Assembly: GCF_002007605.1 (NCBI RefSeq)
Contig: NZ_CP019799.1
Coordinates: forward strand, 1,922,001-1,986,000
Direction: 5' to 3'
Length of the DNA stretch: 64,000 nucleotides
Origin: Cellvibrio sp. PSBB023
GTDB lineage: Bacteria > Pseudomonadota > Gammaproteobacteria > Pseudomonadales > Cellvibrionaceae
This document shows, in pieces, positions 1 to 8,116 of the stretch; positions within the stretch are counted from its first letter, which is position 1, and the number at the start of each line of letters is the position of its first letter. A model generated the notes under the pieces. That model saw only the letters and a list, made by a program, of their open reading frames with translations. It searched no databases and was not told the DNA's origin. Position numbers and translations under genes: made by a program.

Positions 1-597
1 GATAATCAGCGCTTGCAAGGGGGCATCCACATCGCCGACGGGTGCTGGAACCAAGCGCACCAATTCTTCCAGGACATCTTCCATGCCCAAGCCGGATTTG
101 GCCGAACAGCGCACAGCTTCCGTGGCATCGATACCAATAATGTCTTCAATTTCCTGCGCAACGCGATCAGGTTCCGCTTGCGGCAAGTCCATCTTGTTCA
201 GTACCGGAATCACTTCCAGCCCTTGTTCGATGGCGGTGTAACAGTTGGCAACTGACTGGGCCTCTACACCCTGAGCGGCATCCACCACCAGCAGAGCACC
301 TTCACAGGCGGCCAGCGAGCGGGATACTTCATAGGTGAAGTCCACGTGACCGGGGGTATCAATAAAGTTCAGCTGATAGGTTTTGCCATCGCGCGCTTTG
401 TAATAGAGCGTCACGCTATGGGCTTTAATAGTGATACCGCGCTCGCGCTCCAGATCCATGGAATCAAGCACTTGCGCTTCCATTTCACGGTCACTCAAGC
501 CGCCGCACATCTGGATAAAGCGATCGGCGATGGTGGATTTACCGTGGTCAATGTGGGCGATGATGGAAAAGTTACGGATATGGCTCAGGTCAGTCAC
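1..597 (-). CDS. lepA: Elongation factor 4 (LepA), 5' part only
   Basis: Ribosome-associated translational GTPase that acts on stalled or mis-set elongating ribosomes. The gene starts with GTG at 597, preceded by an in-frame TAA, and runs off the left edge, so only about 199 of the usual roughly 600 residues are visible. They carry the GTPase motifs in order: AHIDHGKS (G1), GITI, DTPGH (G3), NKMD (G4) and SAK (G5). It has no ATG start, so simple ORF calling misses it. It lies downstream of the mucD-type protease on the same strand, the order known from Pseudomonas, but a hairpin with a T-run sits just before it, so it may have its own promoter. Identification is firm. Confidence 0.97.
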   Translation of the reverse strand, partial: MTDLSHIRNFSIIAHIDHGKSTIADRFIQMCGGLSDREMEAQVLDSMDLERERGITIKAHSVTLYYKARDGKTYQLNFIDTPGHVDFTYEVSRSLAACEGALLVVDAAQGVEAQSVANCYTAIEQGLEVIPVLNKMDLPQAEPDRVAQEIEDIIGIDATEAVRCSAKSGLGMEDVLEELVRLVPAPVGDVDAPLQALII

Positions 598-624
598 AGG
601 CGCTTAACTACTTTAAGATGATGG

Positions 625-651
625 AAAAAATGAACCCCAACCAAGTTGGGG
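625..651 (-). terminator. Hairpin with T-run between mucD and lepA
   Basis: A perfect 7-bp stem (CCCCAAC / GTTGGGG, loop of 3) at 635-651 is followed on the minus strand, after TTCA, by six T. This fits a rho-independent terminator or attenuator ahead of lepA. Confidence 0.6.
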
Positions 652-736
652 CATGAAAAGAATGGGCGGCATTCTAGCCTATTTGCGGGGTGGGTGCTAT
701 GCAGCCAACAGGCTGCCCGAGACTTGAGTCAACCGG

Positions 737-764
737 CCGTCGGGCGCACTCATCAGCCCGACGG
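737..764 (-). other. 9-bp inverted repeat after mucD
   Basis: CCGTCGGGC at 737-745 pairs perfectly with GCCCGACGG at 756-764 across a 10-nt loop, about 20 nt past the protease stop codon. There is no T-run. It may stabilise the mRNA 3' end or act with the downstream hairpin. Confidence 0.5.
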
Positions 765-785
765 CAGTTGCCAAACTCACGCGTT

Positions 786-2204
786 TTACTTGATGACAAT
801 CGACCGGAATACAGGACGATTTTGACGATAGAAACGAATAGCCTGGGGCTCGTTTTTGGGCAGGCCTTTGACAATTTTGGCGTAATCATCCGGCGATTTA
901 ATATCGCTGAATGCGAGTTGGGTGATGATATCGCCTGGTTGTATCCCTGCTTCTGCTGCCGGACTGCCCGGTTTAACTTGCTGCACCACAACACCGGCCT
1001 CAGCGCCGCCGCGCTGACTGCGCTCCAAAGGCGTAATAATGAGCCCTAAACTATCCACGGTGTTTTGCGCAGGCGCCGACGCCGGGCGACTTGCGGCCTC
1101 TTGGGGGGATACAGGCAAGATTCCCACAGTGACACTCAGGGACTGCTGTTTGCCTTTGCGCATAATTACCACAGGCACCTTGGATTTTGGTGCAGTGCGC
1201 CCTACCAGATAAGGCAGGTCACTGGACGTATTCACGGCGTGGTCATTGAATTTAATGATCAGGTCACCCGCTTTTAAGCCTGATTTGGCTGCGGGACCAT
1301 CAGCATCCAATTCGCTGATTAGCGCTCCCATGGGTTTATCAACCCCCAATGAACTGGCCAAGTTTTTGTCGACATCCTGAATCATCACGCCCAACCAGCC
1401 GCGATCTACACGACCTTTATCTTTTAATTGCGCAACCACATCGACGGCCAATGAGGACGGAATTGCGAAAGACAGCCCAACAGAACCACCACTGGGTGAG
1501 TAGATTTGGGAATTAATACCCACTACTTCGCCATCCATATTGAACAGCGGACCACCGGAGTTACCAGGGTTGATAGCGACATCCGTCTGGATAAACGGCA
1601 CATAATTGCTTTCGCTATGTGCCGAGGGAATGCTGCGACCAATAGCACTGACAATACCGGCGCTGGCGGAGTAGTCCAGCCCGAACGGCGAACCAATCGC
1701 CACAACCCATTGCCCCACTTTCAAGGTTTCATCCTTCGCCAGGATCAGTGTTGGGAGATTTTTGGCGTCGATTTTCAGCAGCGCCAAATCCGAGCGCTCA
1801 TCGCTGCCCACCAGGGTGGCACTGTACTCCCGCTGATCATTCAGAATGACAGTAATGCTGTCCATTTTGTCGACCACATGGTCGTTCGTCAGTACATAAC
1901 CATCGGCTGAAATAATAAAACCTGATCCCAAAGAGCCGCGATCACGCGGTGCCTGACGGCGCTCTAACAATTCACGAAAAATATCCGGCAGGCCCTGCAT
2001 ATCTTGCGGCAAACTGCGCTGCGGTTCCGCCGCACTGCCTTTGGACACGGCGGTAATTTTCACCACTGCCGGTGAATGCTGCTCAATCAATTGGGTGAAA
2101 TCCGGCAATTCCGCGGCCTGACTCACCAGCGAATAAACACTGATACTCACGATTGCAATAACGGTTTTGATACCGGACGCCCACTTGGCAGTCAATGTGT
2201 GCAT
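786..2204 (-). CDS. mucD: Periplasmic DegP/HtrA-type serine protease (MucD-like)
   Basis: Periplasmic quality-control protease and chaperone of the Do/HtrA family, 472 residues. A signal peptide covers about residues 1-31 (cleavage near SQAA). The trypsin-like domain has the triad His109 (TNDHVV), Asp139 (ERSDLALL) and Ser216 (NPGNSGGP). Two PDZ domains follow at about 255-345 and 375-465. The ATG at 2204 has AAGGAG eight bases upstream. A longer frame back to 2288 would run through the upstream terminator and is rejected. In Pseudomonas mucD ends the algU-mucABC operon and precedes lepA. Here lepA follows, but the upstream neighbour is motY, so the link to mucAB is absent. It is probably controlled separately from sigma factor AlgU's own operon. 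Confidence 0.93.
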   Translation of the reverse strand: MHTLTAKWASGIKTVIAIVSISVYSLVSQAAELPDFTQLIEQHSPAVVKITAVSKGSAAEPQRSLPQDMQGLPDIFRELLERRQAPRDRGSLGSGFIISADGYVLTNDHVVDKMDSITVILNDQREYSATLVGSDERSDLALLKIDAKNLPTLILAKDETLKVGQWVVAIGSPFGLDYSASAGIVSAIGRSIPSAHSESNYVPFIQTDVAINPGNSGGPLFNMDGEVVGINSQIYSPSGGSVGLSFAIPSSLAVDVVAQLKDKGRVDRGWLGVMIQDVDKNLASSLGVDKPMGALISELDADGPAAKSGLKAGDLIIKFNDHAVNTSSDLPYLVGRTAPKSKVPVVIMRKGKQQSLSVTVGILPVSPQEAASRPASAPAQNTVDSLGLIITPLERSQRGGAEAGVVVQQVKPGSPAAEAGIQPGDIITQLAFSDIKSPDDYAKIVKGLPKNEPQAIRFYRQNRPVFRSIVIK

Positions 2205-2275
2205 GAATGGCTCCTTAGATGAAATGAATTCAGGTCGCAAAGACACTGGCTCGCACATTGAGACTGATGACAGAT

Positions 2276-2309
2276 AAAAAAATTCCAACCCGATCCTGAA
2301 AACCGGGTT
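2276..2309 (-). terminator. Terminator after motY
   Basis: AACCCG at 2287-2292 pairs with CGGGTT at 2304-2309. On the minus strand a run of seven T follows four bases later. It separates motY from mucD. Confidence 0.6.
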
Positions 2310-2373
2310 AAGAATAATCTGGGAATTGTGGTTAAAAAATGCAAGTCCACGCAGGCGTCAACTGCGCAAAAAA

Positions 2374-3123
2374 TTACAGGCTAGGCTGTTTGCCACTATT
2401 GAGGTTTTGTTTTTCCACTAACTGTTCAAGTTGACTGGTAGTTACCGACGATGCCTCAGCGGCGGCTTGTTTTTCCGCCTCTGCTGCCACTTTGGCTGCC
2501 TGTTCGGCAGCCGCTTTCTGCTCCGCCGCTTTTACTGCCGCAACACGGCGCTCCATTTCTTTGCGGGATGCTTCATTTTCAAGGCGCAAGGTAATGCGGC
2601 GATTTTTTGCCTGACCGGCAGCGTTTTTGTTGTCGGCGATGGGAAACTTATCGCCATGCCAGCGCGTTGTAATAAAAGTGGCAGGCAGGCCTTTTTCAAT
2701 CAAATAATCAGCGACTAATTCCGCCTGCTGCTGCGATAAGCGATCGGCGTCCTCTGGGGTTTCGTGTTTATCGCTGTGCGCATCCACCAAAATACCCAGC
2801 ACCTTGTTGTCCGCCTTGGTGTAGCGAACAATTTTATCCAACTGCGCCTTGGCGGCTGAACTCAATACGTCGGCACCACTCGCGTAATTGATCAAGGTGC
2901 GCGATAACTGATCAAACGTATAAGGAATCAAATTGGCAACGCAACGTTTATAGGTGGCATAACTCGCGGCAAAATTGCGCGCATCCACTATTACCCGCAG
3001 ATTGCTGCCCTCATTCGCACTGGCGCTGCTGAACACGACATTGGTGCCGCCCTCCAATGACTCCGCCAAGGTTTTAAGTTGTGCGGCATTTAAACGCAAC
3101 CCAGTGGTCGCCGATAAGGTCAT
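2374..3123 (-). CDS. motY: Flagellar MotY, C-terminal part (OmpA-like), separated by a frame break
   Basis: MotY forms the periplasmic T-ring that helps hold stator units around the flagellar motor. This 249-codon frame holds the second part of the MotY N-domain (Cys-Val-Ala-Asn-Leu core near residue 55) and the OmpA-like peptidoglycan-binding domain (about 90-195, with NRRITLRL). A C-terminal Ala/Lys/Glu-rich tail of about 50 residues is longer than in the Vibrio and Pseudomonas proteins. It lacks a signal peptide, so alone it could not be exported. Its ATG shares a base with the TGA of the preceding frame (TGATG), which allows termination-reinitiation. Adding one C to the C5 tract (plus-strand G5 at 3132-3136) would instead restore one full-length MotY. 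It is either a genuine frameshift or a sequence error. Confidence 0.8.
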   Translation of the reverse strand: MTLSATTGLRLNAAQLKTLAESLEGGTNVVFSSASANEGSNLRVIVDARNFAASYATYKRCVANLIPYTFDQLSRTLINYASGADVLSSAAKAQLDKIVRYTKADNKVLGILVDAHSDKHETPEDADRLSQQQAELVADYLIEKGLPATFITTRWHGDKFPIADNKNAAGQAKNRRITLRLENEASRKEMERRVAAVKAAEQKAAAEQAAKVAAEAEKQAAAEASSVTTSQLEQLVEKQNLNSGKQPSL

Positions 3124-3431
3124 CAAACTCTGGGGGCAAGATCGCTACGCCATAAGGGCGGTACAGCTTCCAGCTTCACACTGCCAGCAGGGAAGGCTTT
3201 TTTAGCGCCGCGAAATTCAAAAAAACCGGCTGAACCTGCGTTTTGACCAAAATACGCGGTGCCAAATGCGGGAATCTCATGGGTCAAGCTGCACGCAAAA
3301 GCACCAGACTGGGCGCTCCACTTGGCATCAGTAAACCCGGAGGCATATGTCTGCGCCTGAACGCTAAACGCCATCGACAGAGGAATCATGGCGAGACAGG
3401 ATAAAATCGCGGGTTTGGACAACAAAAACAT
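3123..3431 (-). CDS. motY: Flagellar MotY, N-terminal part, frame ends early
   Basis: This frame encodes a signal peptide (about residues 1-27, ending VQA) and the first part of the MotY N-terminal domain: ACSLTHEIPAFGTAYF and a later PPLWRSDL match the conserved ECRLVHPIPSFG and PPPWRP signatures of MotY. It stops at TGA 3125-3123, where the alignment should continue, and the continuation lies in the next frame. The start is uncertain: ATG 3431 gives a good signal peptide, and a GTG at 3476 in the same frame has no clear ribosome site. It is divergent from pyrC, as in Pseudomonas. The pair is probably one gene with a one-base shift. Confidence 0.8.
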   Translation of the reverse strand: MFLLSKPAILSCLAMIPLSMAFSVQAQTYASGFTDAKWSAQSGAFACSLTHEIPAFGTAYFGQNAGSAGFFEFRGAKKAFPAGSVKLEAVPPLWRSDLAPRV

Positions 3432-3584
3432 GCAAATGAAGCTCAGTTGAAGGGACGATCTCTGGAGTATAGCCACCTGCTGCCGGATTGCCGACCAGAA
3501 TTAAGGCTGCGGATGCATGCCATTTTTGGTAGCATGCCGCGACTTTTCTGATGCTTATTGCTTACCGCTAGGGAATCACCACTC

Positions 3585-4649
3585 ATGACCCAAACACTGA
3601 CGCTCACCCGCCCCGACGACTGGCATATTCACCTGCGCGACGGCGCGGCCCTTAGCCGCACCGTAGGCGATGCCGCCGGGCAGTTTGCACGGGCGATAGT
3701 TATGCCCAACCTCGTGCCGCCAGTGATGAATGCCGAACAAGCGCTGGACTACAAAGCGCGCATTTTGGCTGCGCGCCCCGCTGGCAGCCAGTTTGAACCG
3801 CTGATGGTGCTCTACCTCACCGACAACACCGACCCCGCTGAAATTGCCCGCGCCAAAGCCGCCGGGGTAAAAGCCTGCAAACTCTACCCGGCCGGTGCCA
3901 CTACCAATTCAGCCTCAGGCGTAACCGACCTGAACAAGATCTACCCGGTACTGGAGGCGATGCAAAAAGAAGGCATGCACTTCTTATTGCACGGTGAAGT
4001 CACTGACAGTGCCATTGATATTTTTGATCGCGAAAAAGTGTTTCTGGATCGCACCTTCAGCCAGGTGGTACGGGATTTTCCAGCACTGAGGATGGTACTG
4101 GAGCACATCACCACTGCTGACGCCGCCGAATTTGTCGCCGCCGCACCAGCCAATGTAGCCGCGACCATTACAGCCCATCACCTGCTGTACAACCGCAACC
4201 ACATGCTTGCGGGAGGTATTCGCCCTCATTATTACTGCCTGCCCATTTTGAAGCGTGGCACACACCAGCAAGCGCTGATCAAAGCCGCCACCAGCGGTAG
4301 CCCCAAATTCTTCCTGGGTACAGATTCAGCCCCGCACGCCAAGGACAAAAAAGAAGCTGCCTGCGGCTGTGCTGGTAGCTATACCGCTTTTGCCGCCATT
4401 GAACTCTATGCCGAAGCATTTGAAGACGCAGGAGCACTCGACAAGCTGGAAGGTTTCGCCAGCCATTTTGGCCCTGACTTTTACCAATTGCCGCGCAATA
4501 CCGACACCATCACACTGGTGAAACAAGACTGGCAAGTGCCGGACAGCCTGATATTGGGCGATCAACCGCTGGTGCCATTGCGCGCCGGTGAAACCCTGCG
4601 CTGGAAGCTCCAATCCAGCACGACTAACAGCCAGTTGCATACGGCTTAA
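3585..4649 (+). CDS. pyrC: Dihydroorotase
   Basis: Cytoplasmic zinc hydrolase of de novo pyrimidine synthesis, interconverting carbamoyl-aspartate and dihydroorotate. The 354-residue length matches the class II (E. coli PyrC) type. The N-terminus has the metal-binding HIHLRDG. Further ligand positions are seen in KLYPAGATT (the carboxylated Lys), LLHGEV, LEHITT and FLGTDSAPH. The start at 3585 gives the family N-terminus ([15 protein letters not shown]) with AGGGAA upstream; a frame open from 3558 adds nine unlikely residues. rnt follows after nine bases, so the two are probably cotranscribed. Confidence 0.97.
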   Translation: MTQTLTLTRPDDWHIHLRDGAALSRTVGDAAGQFARAIVMPNLVPPVMNAEQALDYKARILAARPAGSQFEPLMVLYLTDNTDPAEIARAKAAGVKACKLYPAGATTNSASGVTDLNKIYPVLEAMQKEGMHFLLHGEVTDSAIDIFDREKVFLDRTFSQVVRDFPALRMVLEHITTADAAEFVAAAPANVAATITAHHLLYNRNHMLAGGIRPHYYCLPILKRGTHQQALIKAATSGSPKFFLGTDSAPHAKDKKEAACGCAGSYTAFAAIELYAEAFEDAGALDKLEGFASHFGPDFYQLPRNTDTITLVKQDWQVPDSLILGDQPLVPLRAGETLRWKLQSSTTNSQLHTA

Positions 4650-4658
4650 GGCGATACC

Positions 4659-5321
4659 GTGAATCCACCTGAAAACTCTCGCGATCCCGACTCTCCACTG
4701 GCACAGCGCTTTCGCGGCTTTTTGCCCGTGATTGTGGATGTGGAAACCGGCGGCTTTAACGCCCAGACCGATGCCCTGCTGGAAATTGCTGCCGTGACTA
4801 TCCGCATGGATCAGGATGGTTTTTTACATCGCCACGAAACCTTTTCCTTCCATGTTGAGCCATTTGAAGGCGCCAACATTGAACAGGCCGCGCTGGACTT
4901 CACCGGCATTGATCTGGATAGCCCCGACCGCATGGCAGAGCCGGAATTGATGGTGATGACTGATTTGCTGGCCGCCGTACGCCGTGCCGTGAAAGAAAAC
5001 GGCTGCACGCGCGCCGTGATTGTCGGCCATAACGCCCACTTTGATTTGAATTTTGTCAACGCTGCAGTGGATCGCTGCCATATCAAACGCAGCCCCTTTC
5101 ACCCTTTCTCAGTATTCGATACCGCCACCCTGGCCGGACTTGCCTTTGGGCAAACGGTGCTGGCAAAAGCCTGCAAGGTTGCCGGACTTGAATTCAGTAA
5201 TAGTGCCGCGCATTCAGCTGCCTACGACGCCGAAAAAACAGCCGACCTGTTTTGCCTGATAGTGAATCGCTGGAAGGAACTGGGCGGCTGGAATGCCCTG
5301 TTGGATGAAGAGGACGAGTAA
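4659..5321 (+). CDS. rnt: Ribonuclease T
   Basis: DEDD-family 3'-5' exonuclease that trims tRNA CCA ends and matures stable RNAs. The protein is 220 residues. Exonuclease motifs are visible: VDVETGGF (ExoI, Asp and Glu), GHNAHFDLNF (ExoII) and HSAAYDAEKTA (ExoIII with catalytic His and Asp). The start is GTG at 4659, nine bases past pyrC. The pyrC-rnt order is known from Pseudomonas. A hairpin at 5372-5394 probably marks the end of the transcript. Confidence 0.96.
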   Translation: MNPPENSRDPDSPLAQRFRGFLPVIVDVETGGFNAQTDALLEIAAVTIRMDQDGFLHRHETFSFHVEPFEGANIEQAALDFTGIDLDSPDRMAEPELMVMTDLLAAVRRAVKENGCTRAVIVGHNAHFDLNFVNAAVDRCHIKRSPFHPFSVFDTATLAGLAFGQTVLAKACKVAGLEFSNSAAHSAAYDAEKTADLFCLIVNRWKELGGWNALLDEEDE

Positions 5322-5371
5322 TTAATACCTCGCTGGATAAGCATTGCAGGTAAAGAAAGCAAAAGACATAA

Positions 5372-5394
5372 GGCTCACCTGATCGTGGTGAGCC
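5372..5394 (+). terminator. Hairpin after rnt
   Basis: GGCTCACC (5372-5379) pairs perfectly with GGTGAGCC (5387-5394) across a 7-base loop, 50 bp past rnt. There is no T-run. It overlaps the earliest possible start of the next frame and so supports the later start for the catalase-like gene. Confidence 0.5.
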
Positions 5395-5444
5395 AATATC
5401 GCGTAATGAGCCAAACTGTTTTCATTCACGCCGGACACCTGCCT

Positions 5445-6479
5445 ATGAGCAAACACAATCCCCTCCTGCCCCACACCTATTCTCGTCACCTCATGGTCAC
5501 TGCACTGATCGCCCTGGGCGCAGGCACAGTGAGCGCAGCAGAGCCGCCAACCGCAGCGGCCTCCGTTGGCCCCCAGGAATTGATCCAGACATTTGAAGCC
5601 GTTGCTGGCGTACACAAGGGGATGCGACGCGGTCACGCCAAAGGCTATTGTGCAAAAGGCTTATTTACCGGCACAGATGGCGCCAACCAATATTCCAGAT
5701 CACCGATTTTTAATGGGACACCGCACCCGGTAACAATGCGTTTCTCCCTGGGAGGCGGTAACCCGGCAGCCAGTGATGCCGCGCGCGGGCCACGAGGCAT
5801 GGCTCTGCAAATCAAATTGCCCGATGGCCAGATGCACAACATGGCTATGCTCAGCACCCCCATGTTCCCCGCTAAAAACCCAACGGTTTTTAATGGCTTA
5901 CTGCAAACCTTTATTCCCGACCCTAAAACCGGCAAACCCGACCCAGCCAAGACAGTCGCTTACCGGGCAGAACACCCGGACACACAAACCCAACCCGCAT
6001 GGCTTGCAAGCCACAATCCCTCCTGGAGTTATGGTTCAACACGCTATTTCGGGATACATACCTTCTTTTTCACAGGAAGCGATGGCAAGCGTCACAAGGT
6101 GCGCTGGCAATTTAACCCCACTGCGGGTGAAAAATTGTTAAGCGATGAGGAATTAGCCAACGCCGGTAGCGACTTTTTGATCGACCACCTACGCGGACAA
6201 CTGGCAAAAGGGCCTGTCCGCTGGGATATGGTGATCAGCCTTGGCGAAGCAAATGACAGCGAGATAGACCCATCACAAACCTGGCCGGATAACCGCCCCA
6301 CAGTCACCCTGGCCACGTTGAGCCTAAGCTCCGCCGATGCCACGGATAAGGATTGTGAGGCGGTGAATTTTGACCCCAACCGGGTGACCCCAGGGGTAGA
6401 ACCAAGCGCAGATCCTGTGCTGCAAATGCGCTCGGCCGCCTATGCTATTTCCTTCGGTAAACGCCTGAGCGGCCAGTAA
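5445..6479 (+). CDS. Secreted catalase-family heme peroxidase
   Basis: About 344 residues, in the range of short catalase-related peroxidases and well below a full catalase. The leader has hydrophobic VTALIALGAGTVSA followed by AEPP, which fits export to the periplasm. Catalase-core signatures are present: RRGHAKGYCAKG with the distal His, TMRFSLGGG, RGPRGMALQI, and RSAAYAISFGKR near the C-terminus with the proximal Tyr heme ligand. It probably reduces hydrogen peroxide or organic peroxides in the envelope. The start at 5445 gives the best signal peptide; in-frame ATGs at 5385 and 5406 lie on or near a hairpin. It is a single gene between rnt and a convergent maoC-like gene. Confidence 0.88.
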   Translation: MSKHNPLLPHTYSRHLMVTALIALGAGTVSAAEPPTAAASVGPQELIQTFEAVAGVHKGMRRGHAKGYCAKGLFTGTDGANQYSRSPIFNGTPHPVTMRFSLGGGNPAASDAARGPRGMALQIKLPDGQMHNMAMLSTPMFPAKNPTVFNGLLQTFIPDPKTGKPDPAKTVAYRAEHPDTQTQPAWLASHNPSWSYGSTRYFGIHTFFFTGSDGKRHKVRWQFNPTAGEKLLSDEELANAGSDFLIDHLRGQLAKGPVRWDMVISLGEANDSEIDPSQTWPDNRPTVTLATLSLSSADATDKDCEAVNFDPNRVTPGVEPSADPVLQMRSAAYAISFGKRLSGQ

Positions 6480-6492
6480 CCGAATGGCCTGA

Positions 6493-6969
6493 TCAAGCGC
6501 CTAGCAGTATCTCCGGCACATGCCCCGGCGCCAGTGATTGTTTGATCGCTGGCGCTATGACTTCCGCGGCACCTTTGGCGATCAATTTGCCGTCCTGATT
6601 GTGCGCCTCGCAATCCAGCGTCACCAACTTCACCCGCTCTTTGATCTCTGCCACTGTCAGAGTGACCGTCACCGTATCGCCAATTTTTACCGGATGTTTA
6701 AAACTCAGGCTCTGGCCGCGATAGACCGAACCAGGGCCAGGCAGGCGCGTGGCAATTGCCGCAGACACCAATGCACCCGTCCACATACCATGGCCAATGG
6801 GCTCGCCAAATACGGTGGTAGCGGCATAGTCTTTATCCAGATGTACCGGGTTTACATCGCCAGAACAGGCGGCGAAAAGAATCACATCGCGCTCGGTCAG
6901 GGTTTTACTGTAGGTCGCTGTTTGACCCAGCGCGATTTCATTAATTGGGTAGTTTTCAAGCAAATTCAT
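6493..6969 (-). CDS. MaoC-family hydratase, (R)-specific enoyl-CoA hydratase type
   Basis: Single hot-dog-fold protein of about 158 residues. It has the hydratase-2 motif (FAACSGDVNPVHLD, with catalytic Asp and His) and the GHGMW segment. Members hydrate (R)-3-hydroxyacyl-CoA intermediates and can feed polyhydroxyalkanoate or fatty acid metabolism; the true substrate cannot be read from the sequence. The ATG at 6969 has GGA and AAGG nearby, and a GTG four codons earlier (6981) is possible. It is convergent with the catalase-like gene, 13 bp apart. Confidence 0.88.
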   Translation of the reverse strand: MNLLENYPINEIALGQTATYSKTLTERDVILFAACSGDVNPVHLDKDYAATTVFGEPIGHGMWTGALVSAAIATRLPGPGSVYRGQSLSFKHPVKIGDTVTVTLTVAEIKERVKLVTLDCEAHNQDGKLIAKGAAEVIAPAIKQSLAPGHVPEILLGA

Positions 6970-7007
6970 AGCCTTATCCACTGAGCTGTGTAAAAAAGGC
7001 GTACAGT

Positions 7008-7021
7008 TTAATCCATATCAA
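7008..7021. promoter_or_regulatory. FNR/ANR-like box upstream of the stress-protein gene
   Basis: TTAAT-N4-ATCAA matches nine of ten bases of the consensus TTGAT-N4-ATCAA. It lies in the divergent region between the maoC-like and universal stress genes. Oxygen control of tandem UspA genes through Anr is known in Pseudomonas, so the assignment is plausible but unproven. Confidence 0.4.
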
Positions 7022-7145
7022 CTTTATTTAACCGCTATCACCTGCAGCAAGCGGCTTTCGCGCTGTAAAAACACCAACGGGGTTGTTATGCTAGCTCCCA
7101 GCGAAAATAACAACCTAACTTTTTAGGGAACCAGTAGGAGCCTGT

Positions 7146-7967
7146 ATGTCAAAGTCACAAAAGCTGTTTGTTGTTGTTGACCCCAACGACACCCACCACA
7201 TAGCACTTGAGCGCGCGATTATCGTTTCATCCTTGATGCAAGGCATCAAACCCAAGGTTCACGCCTTTGTCGCGGTTGATGGCGATGCGGTAGACACTCG
7301 CTCTATTAACGACAATTTGTTCCGCGACCTGACCTGGTTTGAGCAAAATATTAAAAGCCCACTGGCCAATGCCGGTATCGAATACACCCTGGAAGTATCT
7401 TGGTCGAGCGAATGGCAAAAATCCATTATGGAATCAGCCAAACGCTTTGATGCCGATTTGATTTATCTGCCAGTACACGCCAAAACCAACAACAGCCGTT
7501 TCAGTTTCTCTGAATCAAAATGGGAATTGTTGAAAGGCGCATACTGCCCTGTCGTATTGATTCGCCCGGGTGCAAAAGCACAGCGCAAAGTGATTCTTGC
7601 TGCCGTTAACATGCAAGCACAACGCGATGTACAAATTGAATTAAACAAAAAGATCATCGAACAAGCTAAATTCTATGCTGATGTCTACGGTGCAGATCTG
7701 CATGTGATCAACGGCTACCTGGATTCACTGAGCTATCCTGATCGCGGTCGCTTGGTTGCCTTGACTGGCCTGCCTAACGACAAAATTCACGTGGCCAATG
7801 GTTATACTTCTGACGTGGTGTCAGCGCTGGCTGAAGAAATCAGTGCTGACTTGATCGTGATGGGAACATTGGGTCAAAACGGCATGACCAAAACCCGTCG
7901 CGGCAACACAGCCGAGCGTTTGATTGCAGCAGTTGATACCGATGTAATGGTCATTAACCACGGTTAA
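7146..7967 (+). CDS. Tandem universal stress protein (UspE type)
   Basis: Cytoplasmic stress protein of 273 residues with two UspA domains, about 1-140 and 150-273. The second ends with GTLGQNGMTKTRRGNTAERL, close to the Usp nucleotide-binding pattern G-2x-G-9x-G but with Asn in place of Ser/Thr. The ATG has a strong TAGGAG five bases upstream. Such proteins rise in stationary phase and low oxygen, and a near-consensus FNR box lies about 125 bp upstream. It is a single-gene transcript closed by a clear terminator at 7996-8030. Confidence 0.92.
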   Translation: MSKSQKLFVVVDPNDTHHIALERAIIVSSLMQGIKPKVHAFVAVDGDAVDTRSINDNLFRDLTWFEQNIKSPLANAGIEYTLEVSWSSEWQKSIMESAKRFDADLIYLPVHAKTNNSRFSFSESKWELLKGAYCPVVLIRPGAKAQRKVILAAVNMQAQRDVQIELNKKIIEQAKFYADVYGADLHVINGYLDSLSYPDRGRLVALTGLPNDKIHVANGYTSDVVSALAEEISADLIVMGTLGQNGMTKTRRGNTAERLIAAVDTDVMVINHG

Positions 7968-7995
7968 TGACGGCGATTTAAAAACTGGTAACAAC

Positions 7996-8030
7996 AAAAC
8001 CCGATTATCAACCGATAATCGGGTTTTTTT
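7996..8030 (+). terminator. Rho-independent terminator after usp
   Basis: AAAACCCGATTATC and GATAATCGGGTTTT pair around an AACC loop, with seven T at the end. The A-run on the other side makes it possibly bidirectional. Confidence 0.9.
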
Positions 8031-8116
8031 ATTGGCAGACGATTAATGGTATTGCCGATGATCCATAAAAAATGGCGACCACCAAGGCCGCCATTTTTCA
8101 ATCGACTCAAGCAGAA

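Noticed and set aside
3545..3584. Longer pyrC start at 3558
   Set aside because: ATG 3585 matches the family N-terminus and has an SD; the extra nine residues do not match.
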